A DNA stretch of 64,000 nucleotides from Paenibacillus sp. BJ-4 (GCF_020404765.1 NZ_JAIVEM010000006.1:372001-436000), one strand, 5' to 3'; positions 27,178 to 36,246 are shown, counted from the first letter of the stretch. The notes: generated from the sequence alone by a model not told the origin. Made by a program: numbers and translations.

Positions 27178-29853
27178 TTGCGGAAGATATGGCAAATCTA
27201 CTTAACAGACTGGAAAAATGTATTCAAAGTATCGACCGGGACTTTATTAGTCATTGGCATCATTCTTTTGCCTTCCGTCTATGCATGGGTGAATTTGAAA
27301 GCAATGTGGGACCCGTACGCGAATACATCAGGTATTAAAATTGCAGTAACGAGCCAGGACCAGGGTGCTGAGGTGAACGGGAAGAAAATTAATATCGGCG
27401 ACGAGGTTTTGCATAACCTTCAAAATAACAAGAAGCTGGGCTGGACGTTTGTGAATGAAGCAGAGGCACGAAAAGGTGTGCTAAACGGTGATTATTATGC
27501 CAGCCTGCTCATCCCCAAGGATTTTTCAAAGAAAATTACGAGCGTGCTAACGGAAAATCCGCAAAAGCCTGAGATTGATTACGCTGTAAATGAAAAAATC
27601 AATGCAGTTGCTCCAAAAATCACCTCCTCAGGGGCCACCTCTTTGACCAACCAGATTAGCCAAAACTTTATTGAAACGGCCAGTCAGGCTGTGTTGACAA
27701 AGTTAAAGGAAGCCGGGGTAAAACTGGAGGAGGAGCTGCCTACCATTCGCAACATTGAGAATCGGGTGCTGGAGCTGAACAATCGCCTGCCGGATATCGA
27801 CAGATTAGGTAAACAGGCTATTGAGCTGGAGCAGAATTTGCCCAAAATTAAGGAGCAGGGGCAAAAAATCATTGCCCTGAAGGAGAAAATTCCAGAAATT
27901 AACCGCGCCGGCGATCTGGTGCTTAAAATAGACAAAAACCTGCCTGAGCTGGATAAGGTAGCGGCGATTATTTTGGATATACAAAAAAGACTGCCAGACA
28001 TTCAAAAGGCTGGTGACCGGATTGTTGAGCTGGATCAAAACTTTGGCAAGGTGGAAAGTGCGTTGGCCACTGCCTTGGAGGATACACAAACAGCCCTTAA
28101 GGTCATTAATGCTGCACAGAAAGCACTGCCGGAGGTACAGAAAATTGCGGATACAGGCAAGGATTTTACAACCGGCTTACTTGAATTCCTCGACAAAAAC
28201 GATGGTGCACTTGACTCCATTGGAACGCTGGTCAAAGAGGATCTGCAGCTCGTACAGCAAATTGCGAATGAAGTTTCCGAGATCACAGGCATCATTCGTG
28301 GTGTGGATTTTGATCCTAAAGCAGCTCAAGCTGCGGCGAATCGGGTTAGCGGAAGGCTGACGACTGCAATCGGGGTACTGGATCATATTTCCCAGTTGTT
28401 GAACCGTGTGAACGGATATTTGCCGAGTCAGCCTCTGGATGCGCTTATTTCCCGTGTGAGCGGGCTGAGGGACCGTCTTAGTCGCTTGAATAGCACGGTG
28501 ACAAGCATTGGAGATGCCATACAGCGTGGCGAGAAGCCTGCTCAAAATTTACTGGATGACGCTGACCGCCTGGCCGGAGAGGTTAGCAGCGGAATTGACA
28601 GCATTTTGAGCAATTATGATACGGAGTATGCGCCCGCCATCCAAAAGGCGCTGGATCAAATCAAAGCCGTTGCCCGCCATTCCGCCAATGTGCTGAACAC
28701 CGCCCAAGAGCAGCTGCCGAATATTGAAAAGATATTAAATGACGCACAGGCTGCTGCAGAATTCGGTCAGCAAGAGCTGACTCGTCTTCAGCAGGATCTG
28801 CCACAATATCGTCAGAAGCTGCATGAAGCGGCTACGACGATTCAGGGACGCATGGGCGAATTCACGAATGCCGTCAACAAAGCGGCAGACTTTGTAAATA
28901 ACGATTTGCCTGCGGTTAAAGGTAAAATTCATCAGGCCGCGGATTTTGTACGTAACGATTTGCCGAAGGCGGAACAACAGTTTGTCAAAATGGCTGATTT
29001 GATTGAAAACAAGTTCCCTGAGGCAGAAAAAGCGGTACACCAGGTCGCTAATTTTGTAAGAACGGATCTTCCAGCTGCCGAGGATTCAATACGTCACGCG
29101 GCAGACACGATTCGCAAGCTGAGAGGCGAAAACGCACTCGGACGAGCCATCGCATTGCTCAAAGGGGATGTGAAGAAGGAAAGTGATTTTCTCGGTAGCC
29201 CGGTATTGCTGAAGCAGGAACGAATATACCCGATCCCGAACTATGGCTCTGCCATGTCTCCTTTTTACACTACATTATCAATTTGGGTAGGTGCGATGCT
29301 GCTGGTCTCCATGTTCAGGGTAGATGTGGAGGACCCGGAAGGCCAATATAAAAGCTACCAAGTGTATTTCGGACGGCTTATGACGTTCTCTACGATTGGT
29401 ATTTTTCAGGCGCTGAGTGTGTCTCTCGGTGATTTGTTCCTGCTCGGGGCGTATGTGGATGCCAAAGTAGCGTTTGTATTGTCGTCTATGCTGATCAGTC
29501 TGGTGTTTACGGCGATGACCTATACCTTGGTTTCTGTGTTCGGCAATATCGGGAAGGGTCTGGCGGTCATCCTGCTGGTGCTTCAATTCTCCAGTTCAGG
29601 AGGGACATTCCCGATAGCGACGAGTACACCCTTCTTTCAGGCACTGAATCCGTTCGTACCGTTTACCTATGCGGTTAGTCTGCTACGGGAAACGGTAGGA
29701 GGTATGTTGCCTTCAACGGTAACACGAGATGTGGTGATGCTGATTGTATTTATCGGAGTTTGCTTCCTGTTTGGATTGGTGCTTAAAAAGCCGCTCAGCA
29801 AGCATACGAAAAAAATGGCTGAGCGCGCGAAAGAAACGAAATTGATTCCTTGA
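27178..29853 (+). CDS. YhgE/Pip-family membrane protein with two tandem repeat arrays
   Basis: This protein of about 891 aa has a first membrane segment near the N-terminus (STGTLLVIGIILLPSVYAWV), a very long extracytoplasmic region and about five C-terminal membrane segments (from LSIWVGAMLLVSMF) as in ABC-2-like YhgE/Pip and EsaA-type proteins. Relatives serve as phage-adsorption proteins or type VII secretion accessories. From about residue 197 there are six 17-residue units of the type xxLxxxLPxIxxAGxxI. From about residue 565 there are four 18-residue units of the type xxxAADFVxxDLPxAExx. TTG 27178 follows AAGGAGTGG. Confidence 0.8.
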   Translation: MRKIWQIYLTDWKNVFKVSTGTLLVIGIILLPSVYAWVNLKAMWDPYANTSGIKIAVTSQDQGAEVNGKKINIGDEVLHNLQNNKKLGWTFVNEAEARKGVLNGDYYASLLIPKDFSKKITSVLTENPQKPEIDYAVNEKINAVAPKITSSGATSLTNQISQNFIETASQAVLTKLKEAGVKLEEELPTIRNIENRVLELNNRLPDIDRLGKQAIELEQNLPKIKEQGQKIIALKEKIPEINRAGDLVLKIDKNLPELDKVAAIILDIQKRLPDIQKAGDRIVELDQNFGKVESALATALEDTQTALKVINAAQKALPEVQKIADTGKDFTTGLLEFLDKNDGALDSIGTLVKEDLQLVQQIANEVSEITGIIRGVDFDPKAAQAAANRVSGRLTTAIGVLDHISQLLNRVNGYLPSQPLDALISRVSGLRDRLSRLNSTVTSIGDAIQRGEKPAQNLLDDADRLAGEVSSGIDSILSNYDTEYAPAIQKALDQIKAVARHSANVLNTAQEQLPNIEKILNDAQAAAEFGQQELTRLQQDLPQYRQKLHEAATTIQGRMGEFTNAVNKAADFVNNDLPAVKGKIHQAADFVRNDLPKAEQQFVKMADLIENKFPEAEKAVHQVANFVRTDLPAAEDSIRHAADTIRKLRGENALGRAIALLKGDVKKESDFLGSPVLLKQERIYPIPNYGSAMSPFYTTLSIWVGAMLLVSMFRVDVEDPEGQYKSYQVYFGRLMTFSTIGIFQALSVSLGDLFLLGAYVDAKVAFVLSSMLISLVFTAMTYTLVSVFGNIGKGLAVILLVLQFSSSGGTFPIATSTPFFQALNPFVPFTYAVSLLRETVGGMLPSTVTRDVVMLIVFIGVCFLFGLVLKKPLSKHTKKMAERAKETKLIP

Positions 29854-29885
29854 TTGTTAAAAAAGAGAGAGTTACGGTGGTTGAA

Positions 29886-30035
29886 GTGAGCGTGCTTCGC
29901 GAAGGATTTGATCTTATGATCGCTGTTGCCACGGGATTCTTTGGATTGGATAGGACATGAAAAGGTAAGAATCCCGTGGCAAAGGCGAACGCTCCGCTTC
30001 TCCAGATTCAAATCCTCCGCTCCGCTGGTAAAGTC
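29886..30035. repeat. 150-bp imperfect palindrome in the YhgE-AKR intergenic region
   Basis: The 386-base interval 29854-30239 holds no convincing gene. It contains a perfect 16-bp inverted repeat TTGCCACGGGATTCTT (29926-29941 against 29967-29982). Outside this, GCGAAGGATTTGATCT (29899-29914) pairs imperfectly with 30004-30020, and GTGA near 29886 pairs with TCAC near 30035. The right half also carries CGCTCCGCT twice. The arrangement resembles a dispersed palindromic element (MITE/REP-like) or a structured RNA. Confidence 0.55.
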
Positions 30036-30073
30036 ACATTCTTTTAACATTCGGCGGGTAGCACGAGGGGGAT

Positions 30074-30116
30074 GGCCTCCGCATGTAATGCTTCGGCATG
30101 GTGTGGAGGCTTTTTT
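30074..30116 (+). terminator. Terminator-like hairpin with TTCG tetraloop
   Basis: GCCTCCGCATGTAATGC is closed by a C(TTCG)G tetraloop and pairs with GCATGGTGTGGAGGC, followed by TTTTTT. It ends transcription entering from the YhgE/Pip side. Confidence 0.8.
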
Positions 30117-30239
30117 GCATGCGCAAAAAATGCATTACAGGGTGTTTCAAAGTGGTTTTTTCTGGTGAAAAAATGGGTATGGTCTTTTTATGGAATTTTG
30201 GCGGAATTTTAAAATCCTTAAGCAAAGGCGGGAGGCAGT

Positions 30240-31214
30240 ATGGAATATTCATACTTGGGAAAGTCAGGCTTGAAGGTTAGTCGCTTATGTCTGGGCACGA
30301 TGAATTTCGGACCGGAAACCGAAGAAAAGGATGCGTTTAAAATCATGGATGCCGCGCTGGATGCGGGCATTAACTTCTTTGATACAGCCAATGTATACGG
30401 TCATGACCGCAAAGGATGGACAGAGGAAATTATCGGACGCTGGTTCCAGCAGGGTGGCGGAAGACGTGAGAAGGTCGTGTTGGCGACGAAGGTATACGGG
30501 GACATGAAAAATGAAAATGACGGACCGAACGCAGGATCAGGCTTGTCTGCTTACAAAATTCGCCGTCATTTGGATGCCTCTCTGCAACGTTTGCAGACTG
30601 ACCATATTGAGCTATATCAAATGCACCACGTTGATCGGAATGTGTCCTGGGATGAACTATGGGGCGTGTTCGAATCCGTTGTGGATCGGGGACAAGTGGA
30701 TTATATCGGCTCCAGTAACTTTGCGGGCTGGCACATCGCTGTGGCGCAGGCCGAAGCAAAGGCACGACGTTTTTTGGGTCTTGTATCCGAGCAGCATCTG
30801 TATAACCTGAATGAACGCTCCGCCGAGCTTGAAGTATTGCCAGCAGCTCAAGAATTGGGACTGGGCGTGATTCCTTGGAGCCCGTTGGCAGGTGGACTAT
30901 TGGGACGTAATGCGTTAGCAGGTACAGGCTCTCGTAGCGCACGCGCCAAGGAAAAAGTGGAACAGAACCGTGCAAAGCTGGAGCAGTTTGCAGCATTGTC
31001 CCGCGAGCTGGGCGAGAAGGAGGACGTGATTGCACTGGCCTGGGTACTGTCCCATCCGGCTGTAACCGCTCCAATTATTGGCCCGCGGACCTTGGAACAG
31101 CTGGAGGATGCTTTGCGGGTGCCTGAGGTCAAATTGACTGATGAAGTACTTGCCAAGCTGAACGAGATTTTCCCTGGCCCGGGCAAACCTGCACCGGAAG
31201 CTTACGCTTGGTAA
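30240..31214 (+). CDS. Aldo/keto reductase
   Basis: This 324-aa (alpha/beta)8-barrel NAD(P)H oxidoreductase starts MEYSYLGKSGLKVSRLCLGT. The catalytic tetrad is visible: Asp48 (FFDTANVYG), Tyr53, Lys84 (VLATKVYG) and His129 or His130 (YQMHHVD). The cofactor-binding end reads GPRTLEQLEDALRV. The family reduces aldehydes and ketones; the physiological substrate cannot be told. It resembles the YajO/YghZ-like AKR groups. GGCGGGAGGCAGT precedes the ATG. It forms a single-gene unit between terminators. Confidence 0.87.
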   Translation: MEYSYLGKSGLKVSRLCLGTMNFGPETEEKDAFKIMDAALDAGINFFDTANVYGHDRKGWTEEIIGRWFQQGGGRREKVVLATKVYGDMKNENDGPNAGSGLSAYKIRRHLDASLQRLQTDHIELYQMHHVDRNVSWDELWGVFESVVDRGQVDYIGSSNFAGWHIAVAQAEAKARRFLGLVSEQHLYNLNERSAELEVLPAAQELGLGVIPWSPLAGGLLGRNALAGTGSRSARAKEKVEQNRAKLEQFAALSRELGEKEDVIALAWVLSHPAVTAPIIGPRTLEQLEDALRVPEVKLTDEVLAKLNEIFPGPGKPAPEAYAW

Positions 31215-31231
31215 TATCGCACGATCATCGC

Positions 31232-31279
31232 AAAAAGGCAGCAGATTAGGAGTAACCTCCTTAATTCGCTGCCTTTTTA
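31232..31279 (+). terminator. Terminator between the AKR and DMT genes
   Basis: AAAAGGCAGC pairs with GCTGCCTTTT, with further internal pairing, and the A/T flanks make it usable from both strands. The two genes converge here. Confidence 0.75.
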
Positions 31280-31297
31280 TATACATAACAGTAAACG

Positions 31298-32278
31298 CTA
31301 AACAGTGTCTATCTTTTTGGATATCATTTGATGATCGGGTTTCTTATGATGTGTAACATAGCTGTGCAGAACCATGCCGAGGATGACGACAAACATGCCC
31401 AGCCATGATAGAAGTGACGGAATGGGTATGGATAAAAAGATCAGTTCCCCCATTAATGCGAACAGAACTTCCAGAGATTGTGTTGCTTCAACTGTCGCTA
31501 GCTTTTGCATATTTCTGCGAACCTGATCCGTAGCTTTAAAAAATAGAACCGTCGCAATCACTCCTGAAAATATGGCCACCAGAGCAGACTGTATCGTTTG
31601 ATCCATGCTTGGCATTCCCGCACTAAGCACTCCGTATAACGAAAGCAGTAACCAAAAGGGCAAACTGGCTAAAGTCATCCCGAGCACACGTTGATAGGCA
31701 TCTAACCGTCCTGCACAGACTTCCATCATTTTGCGATTACCCAATGGATATGCGAAGGAGGCAATGATGACCGGCAGGAGGCCAAATAAAAAATCTTGTG
31801 CAGCAATGGATTTTGCCTGTTCGACTTGCATGAGGAGGATTCCAATGAGAATAATCAGAGACATCATAAGTCCCTGGATGGGTATTTTCCCGCGTATTGT
31901 TATTGGTCCGTTCTCCGTTTGTACAACCTCTGTAAATAATGGCACAAGCAGAGAACCGGAGATAATAGTAATTTGCCAAGTACCCGCAATCAGCCAGCCT
32001 GGTGAATAAGTCGATGCGAAGCATAAAGGAGCATAAAATAAGCCAAATCCGATGAAGCTCCACAACAGCCACGTTCCCGGTCGTTCCTTCATAACGTCCC
32101 AAAGAGGCTTAAGCTTCCGTTGGCTCATAACAATGACGAATAAAATAGGAACCATAAACACATACCGCAATGAAGCACTCCAAATCCAGCTCCCGCCAGA
32201 CATTTCCATAGACCGATTGAGAACAAATGTAAATGCAAAAAAGAAAGCAGCCAACACACCTAGCCAAATAGATCGCAA
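31298..32278 (-). CDS. DMT-superfamily multidrug-resistance-type exporter
   Basis: This protein of about 326 aa has some ten membrane segments and the pattern of the EmrE-like 10-TM branch of the drug/metabolite transporters (SIWLGVLAAFFFAFTFVLNR, SGGSWIWSASLRYVFMVPIL, VEATQSLEVLFALMGELIFL). It presumably sits in the plasma membrane as an exporter; the substrate is unknown. TTG 32278 lies six bases after AAGGTG and is preferred over GTG 32287, which overlaps that site. It is divergent from the Zur-box-controlled COG0523 gene. Confidence 0.75.
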   Translation of the reverse strand: MRSIWLGVLAAFFFAFTFVLNRSMEMSGGSWIWSASLRYVFMVPILFVIVMSQRKLKPLWDVMKERPGTWLLWSFIGFGLFYAPLCFASTYSPGWLIAGTWQITIISGSLLVPLFTEVVQTENGPITIRGKIPIQGLMMSLIILIGILLMQVEQAKSIAAQDFLFGLLPVIIASFAYPLGNRKMMEVCAGRLDAYQRVLGMTLASLPFWLLLSLYGVLSAGMPSMDQTIQSALVAIFSGVIATVLFFKATDQVRRNMQKLATVEATQSLEVLFALMGELIFLSIPIPSLLSWLGMFVVILGMVLHSYVTHHKKPDHQMISKKIDTV

Positions 32279-32358
32279 TATATTCACCTTATTCTTTAAA
32301 TTTCGTTATTACCCATAATAATAACTTTGGATCATTTATTTCAAGAGCTTCTTCATCG

Positions 32359-32387
32359 TTGACAAGGCAAAACGGATGCTGTATATT
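32359..32387 (+). promoter_or_regulatory. SigA-type promoter of the COG0523 gene
   Basis: TTGACA (32359-32364), a 17-base spacer and TATATT (32382-32387) form a near-consensus promoter. The Zur-like box begins 16 bases further downstream, covering the start of transcription. Confidence 0.65.
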
Positions 32388-32402
32388 ACTACATGCCAAG
32401 TT

Positions 32403-32423
32403 TAATAGTAATTATTACGATTT
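32403..32423. promoter_or_regulatory. Zur box (zinc-responsive operator)
   Basis: AATAGTAATTATTACGATTT matches the Bacillus Zur consensus AAATCGTAATNATTACGATTT with two mismatches over the full length. It lies right after a strong promoter, where bound Zur would block transcription under zinc-replete conditions. Confidence 0.7.
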
Positions 32424-32470
32424 AAAGAGCGAGGATATGACAAACCAATCATAAAGGGAGCATACCGTCA

Positions 32471-33682
32471 ATGAATAAGAAAGCAATACCGGTAACTGTG
32501 CTAAGCGGATATTTGGGTGCAGGGAAAACGACAATTTTGAATCATGTATTAAACAACCGGGACGGAATGAAAGTGGCAGTGATCGTCAATGACATGAGTG
32601 AAGTAAACATAGATGCCGAGCTGGTTAAAAAAGAAGGAGGCTTGTCCAGAACAGAGGAAAAACTGGTCGAGTTGTCTAATGGCTGTATATGTTGTACATT
32701 GCGTGAGGATTTATTACTGGAGGTTAAGAAGCTGTCAGAACAGGGTGAGTTTGATTATATTTTAATTGAATCAACAGGAATTAGTGAGCCTGTGCCCATC
32801 GCTCAAACCTTTACGTACGCTGATGAAGGAACGGGCATTGATTTGGCCTCCTTGGCAAAACTGGATTGCATGGTGACCGTGGTCGATGCGAACCGCTTCT
32901 GGCATGATTTTGAATCGGGAGAAACGCTGCTGGACCGCAGGCAGGCTACTGGTGAAGACGACATTCGTGATATCTCGGACTTGCTGATTGACCAGATTGA
33001 AACGTGCGATGTACTCATTCTGAATAAATGCGATCTGGTTCAGCCTGCCGAGCTGCACAAGCTGGAGGGTGTGCTGCGCAGGTTACAGCCTGAAGCGAAA
33101 ATTATTCGTGCCTCCAAGGGACAGGTCGCTCCTGCGGATATTTTGAATACCGGGCTTTTTAATTTTGACAAGGTCAGTCAATCGGCTGGATGGATTCGAG
33201 AGCTGGAGCTGGATAGCCATACCCCGGAAACGGACGAATATGGTATTCACTCCTTTGTGTATCGCCGCAGAAGACCGTTTCATCCTGCCAGATTGGCTGA
33301 ATTTATGAACTACTGGCCGGAGGAGGTCGTTCGCGCCAAAGGTTTGGCCTGGATTGCAACCCCTCAGGATTGGGCGGCCAGTATTAGCCAGGCGGGCCCA
33401 TCCATTCAGTTCGGACCGGCGGGAAGCTGGCTTGCGGCGTTGTCGGAGGAAGAACGGCAGGAGATCGTCGCAGCCAATCCTGAAGCTCTGGACCATTGGG
33501 ACGAGTCATGGGGCGACCGCATGAACGAAATTGTCATGATTGGCATCGGAATGAAGCAATCGGACCTGGAAGTAGAACTAGATCAATGTCTGCTGAGCGA
33601 TAGCGAAATGGACATGGACTGGTCAGGCTTTGAAAATCCATTGCCATGGCCGACAGACGACAATTTTTCGTCTCTGAATTAA
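32471..33682 (+). CDS. COG0523 GTPase (CobW/YciC/ZagA-like zinc metallochaperone)
   Basis: This 403-aa G3E-family GTPase has the P-loop GYLGAGKTT (residues 13-21), the metal-binding CxCC motif GCICC (Cys72, Cys74, Cys75), [14 protein letters not shown] for guanine recognition, and a C-terminal CobW domain beginning [19 protein letters not shown]. Such proteins deliver zinc to client enzymes during zinc limitation. The Zur box at 32403-32423 directly supports a zinc role rather than cobalamin or nitrile hydratase maturation. ATAAAGGGAG precedes the start. It is a single-gene unit. Confidence 0.85.
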   Translation: MNKKAIPVTVLSGYLGAGKTTILNHVLNNRDGMKVAVIVNDMSEVNIDAELVKKEGGLSRTEEKLVELSNGCICCTLREDLLLEVKKLSEQGEFDYILIESTGISEPVPIAQTFTYADEGTGIDLASLAKLDCMVTVVDANRFWHDFESGETLLDRRQATGEDDIRDISDLLIDQIETCDVLILNKCDLVQPAELHKLEGVLRRLQPEAKIIRASKGQVAPADILNTGLFNFDKVSQSAGWIRELELDSHTPETDEYGIHSFVYRRRRPFHPARLAEFMNYWPEEVVRAKGLAWIATPQDWAASISQAGPSIQFGPAGSWLAALSEEERQEIVAANPEALDHWDESWGDRMNEIVMIGIGMKQSDLEVELDQCLLSDSEMDMDWSGFENPLPWPTDDNFSSLN

Positions 33683-33712
33683 ACAGGATGTATATCTATT
33701 AACATATTGATA

Positions 33713-34579
33713 TTAGCGAATCCATTCAGCAATGAAGTTCATACACTTTTTGGCGGCTGGAGCCATGCTCTTTAAAGAAGCAGCGGCGATACCAATGGAA
33801 CGTGAATATGGCCCATCCAAAGGTCGAATACAAAGTTCATAAGGATTTTGATATAAAATCATTTCCGGAAGAATACTTACGCCCAGTCCGTTTTGCACCA
33901 TAGCCATAATGGCATGATCATCTTCTAATTCATATTTGATTTTCGGAGCAAGCTTGTGCTGATTAAAAATTCTCCATACATCGGTGTCGCAGCCAGAAGC
34001 AGGCATAATGAAGTTCTCATCGAGGAGTTGATCCACACGTATGGTTGTTTGCTCCCGAAGCATGTGATTAGATGGCAGTACGCACAGCATTCTTTCTTTT
34101 TTTAGCGGCAGTACTTCCAGTACGTCTAAAGTAGGCAGATTAACGAAGCCAAAATCAGCTTCTCCGCTGGCTATCCAATTCTCAATCTCATGGTAGTTAC
34201 CGTCGAGCAGTTTCAGTTCAATAAGTGGGAACTGCTCGTTAAATTTATGAATAATACCGGGCAACCACTGGATGGATACACTTGAGAACGTACCTATCTT
34301 TACGGTTCCGGTCTCCAGTCCTTTGATTAGAGCAACCTCTTGATAAAGCCTTTCGTTCATTTGTACGATCTCTCTGAAATGCTTCATCAGACGTTCTCCG
34401 TTGCTGGTCAATTTGATGCCTGAACGTCCCCTAATCAGAAGAGTCAAGCCCAATTCATGTTCCAAACCGGAAACAGCATGGCTAATGGCGGATTGTGTAA
34501 GATTGAGAAGTTCTCCTGCTTTGGTAAAGCTTCCTGTTTCTACTACGCTAAGAAAGACCTTATATTTGAACAAATTCAT
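33713..34579 (-). CDS. LysR-family transcriptional regulator
   Basis: This 288-aa regulator has an N-terminal winged helix-turn-helix (FLSVVETGSFTKAGELLNLT, QSAISHAVSGLEHELGLTLL) and a substrate-binding domain. ATG 34579 follows TAGGAGGAC and is preferred to the ATG at 34633. It is divergent from the ABM-domain gene, the classic arrangement for LysR control. The shared 124-base intergenic region carries two direct repeats. The inducer is unknown. Confidence 0.85.
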   Translation of the reverse strand: MNLFKYKVFLSVVETGSFTKAGELLNLTQSAISHAVSGLEHELGLTLLIRGRSGIKLTSNGERLMKHFREIVQMNERLYQEVALIKGLETGTVKIGTFSSVSIQWLPGIIHKFNEQFPLIELKLLDGNYHEIENWIASGEADFGFVNLPTLDVLEVLPLKKERMLCVLPSNHMLREQTTIRVDQLLDENFIMPASGCDTDVWRIFNQHKLAPKIKYELEDDHAIMAMVQNGLGVSILPEMILYQNPYELCIRPLDGPYSRSIGIAAASLKSMAPAAKKCMNFIAEWIR

Positions 34580-34601
34580 GTGTCCTCCTATGTTAAATGA
34601 A

Positions 34602-34633
34602 ATATATTCATACATAGTATCATATATATTCAT
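34602..34633. repeat. Direct repeats in the LysR/ABM intergenic region
   Basis: ATATATTCAT occurs at 34602-34611 and 34624-34633, 22 bases apart, or about two helical turns on one DNA face. This would suit a LysR tetramer. The sequence is AT-rich, so chance cannot be excluded. Confidence 0.35.
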
Positions 34634-34703
34634 TTTTTTTATCTCAGTCTTGTAGTTATAATCGAACTTAAGAAAAAAACTATTTAATTTCTGGGAGGTA
34701 CCT

Positions 34704-35033
34704 ATGAATTCAATTGCAAAAACGCCACAACCCCCTTATTATGCCGTTATCTTTACTAGTGAACGTACTGAAGGAGATGGCGGCTACGGAGAGATGGGAG
34801 AATTAATGGAAACACTGGCTGCCGAACAACCTGGTTTTCTGGGCATGGAAAGTGTTCGTGACCAAGATGGAGTAGGCATCACAGTTTCCTATTGGGAATC
34901 TTTAGACGCTATCAAAGACTGGAAGCATAACGAGATGCACAAGGTAGCACAGGAGAAAGGGAAAGCCGAATGGTATAAAACGTTTGGTTTAAGAGTAAGC
35001 AAGGTAGAACGAGATTATTTTTTTTCAATATAA
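34704..35033 (+). CDS. Antibiotic-biosynthesis-monooxygenase (ABM) domain protein
   Basis: This 109-aa protein has the dimeric ferredoxin-like ABM fold: YYAVIFTSERTEGDGGYGEM, then LAAEQPGFLGMESVRD and ISYW-like VSYWESLDAIKDWKHNEMH, as in B. subtilis YqjZ-type proteins. Despite the name, most have no proven role in antibiotic synthesis; some degrade haem or act as small monooxygenases. GGGAGGTACCT precedes the ATG. It is likely controlled by the divergent LysR. The DrrA-type gene follows about 200 bases later. Confidence 0.75.
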   Translation: MNSIAKTPQPPYYAVIFTSERTEGDGGYGEMGELMETLAAEQPGFLGMESVRDQDGVGITVSYWESLDAIKDWKHNEMHKVAQEKGKAEWYKTFGLRVSKVERDYFFSI

Positions 35034-35116
35034 ATAGGTTCAATACCAAAGTTAGTGCTTGAGGTATCAAGTCGAATCTGGGGATCGGTATGCTGGTTGT
35101 GCATCTGTCAATTCTC

Positions 35117-35215
35117 GAGAGGATAGGTCCTTCCCTATGAAGGTAAAAAGGAGAGTAAACGGTTCTATTCATATTCAGTTCATAAATGTGGGTTATCCTC
35201 TCTATAGAAACCGTT
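35117..35215 (+). promoter_or_regulatory. Leader with interleaved complementary segments before the ABC exporter
   Basis: Four segments occur in the order A-B-A'-B': GAGAGGATA (35117-35125), AACGGTTCTAT (35158-35168), TATCCTCTC (35194-35202) and ATAGAAACCGTT (35204-35215). A pairs perfectly with A', and B pairs with B' apart from one bulge. The order allows a pseudoknot or two exclusive structures just upstream of the ribosome binding site. This would be consistent with ribosome- or ligand-dependent control. Confidence 0.4.
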
Positions 35216-35232
35216 ATAGGGAGGAAATGATA

Positions 35233-36246
35233 GTGGATTATACAGACAGAAAAGAGGCCTTGGCCATTGAAGCAAGGGGACTCGTTAAAGTTTTTGGCAA
35301 TAAGCATGCGGTTGACGGTGTCGATTTGAAAGTGCGTGTCGGCACGATCTACGGTGTGCTTGGTCCTAATGGAGCAGGCAAGACGACGATCATCCGAATG
35401 CTGTCAACGTTATTGCGGCCTGATGGGGGATCTGCGCGCATCTTCGGGCATGATGCAGTAAAGGAGCCGCAGGTTGTGCGTCAATTGATCGGTGTGACAG
35501 GCCAGTACGCATCGGTCGATGAGTCGCTTAGTGCTACCGAGAATCTGATTATCTTCTCCAGGCTGCTCGGACTGGGACGTGCCGAGGCACGTCATAAGGC
35601 AGCAGAGCTGCTGGAGGAATTTGGCTTGACCGAAGCGGCCAGACGACCGTTAAAGTATTTCTCTGGAGGCATGCGCCGCCGGCTGGATTTGGCCGCAAGT
35701 CTCATTGCCAAGCCGCCGCTGATCTTCCTGGATGAGCCGACTACCGGACTGGATCCGCGCACGCGTGCCCAGATGTGGGACACGATCCGGCGTCTGGTCA
35801 AGACAGGTTCCACCGTACTGCTCACTACCCAGTACCTCGACGAGGCGGATCAACTTGCTGATCGAATCGCGGTGATCGACCATGGCCGGGTAGTCGCCGA
35901 GGGTACAGTGGACGAACTGAAAGCGGCAGTGGGGGCATCGACTCTGCAACTCAGAGTGCAAAATCAACAGGACATCGAGAGGGCTGCTCAGATCGTTGAA
36001 CAGGTGCTTTCAGTCAAGTCTAACGTGTCGGTGGAGGCTGGAAAGATCATTTCTCCGATGGCCAATGTTGATCGGGTGACGGACCTGCTGATCGCCCTCC
36101 GTACCGGAGAAATTCACCTGGTAGAGATGAGTGTGCAGAAGCCGACGCTTGACGAGGTGTTTCTGTCCATCACTGGCCAAGGGGTACAAGTAAATGAGCA
36201 GCAGACGGCCCAAGGAGCGCATGCTGTGGAGGGGGTGAGAGCATGA
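35233..36246 (+). CDS. ABC exporter ATP-binding protein (DrrA-type)
   Basis: This 337-aa ATPase has Walker A GPNGAGKTT, signature FSGGMRRRLDLAASL, Walker B LIFLDEPTTGLDP, and the C-terminal DrrA/NodI domain that contacts the permease. With DrrB it would export a drug, lipid or peptide antibiotic. GTG 35233 is eight bases after AGGGAGG; ATG 35227 is too close to that site, though the frame is open to 35059. The permease gene overlaps its stop codon by four bases. Confidence 0.88.
   Translation: MDYTDRKEALAIEARGLVKVFGNKHAVDGVDLKVRVGTIYGVLGPNGAGKTTIIRMLSTLLRPDGGSARIFGHDAVKEPQVVRQLIGVTGQYASVDESLSATENLIIFSRLLGLGRAEARHKAAELLEEFGLTEAARRPLKYFSGGMRRRLDLAASLIAKPPLIFLDEPTTGLDPRTRAQMWDTIRRLVKTGSTVLLTTQYLDEADQLADRIAVIDHGRVVAEGTVDELKAAVGASTLQLRVQNQQDIERAAQIVEQVLSVKSNVSVEAGKIISPMANVDRVTDLLIALRTGEIHLVEMSVQKPTLDEVFLSITGQGVQVNEQQTAQGAHAVEGVRA

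Noticed and set aside
30430..31074. A 214-codon open frame on the minus strand
   Set aside because: It is antisense to the aldo/keto reductase and has no family features.
35059..35232. N-terminal extension of the DrrA-type ATPase
   Set aside because: The extra 58 residues do not match the family and lie over the structured leader; GTG 35233 has the better ribosome binding site.
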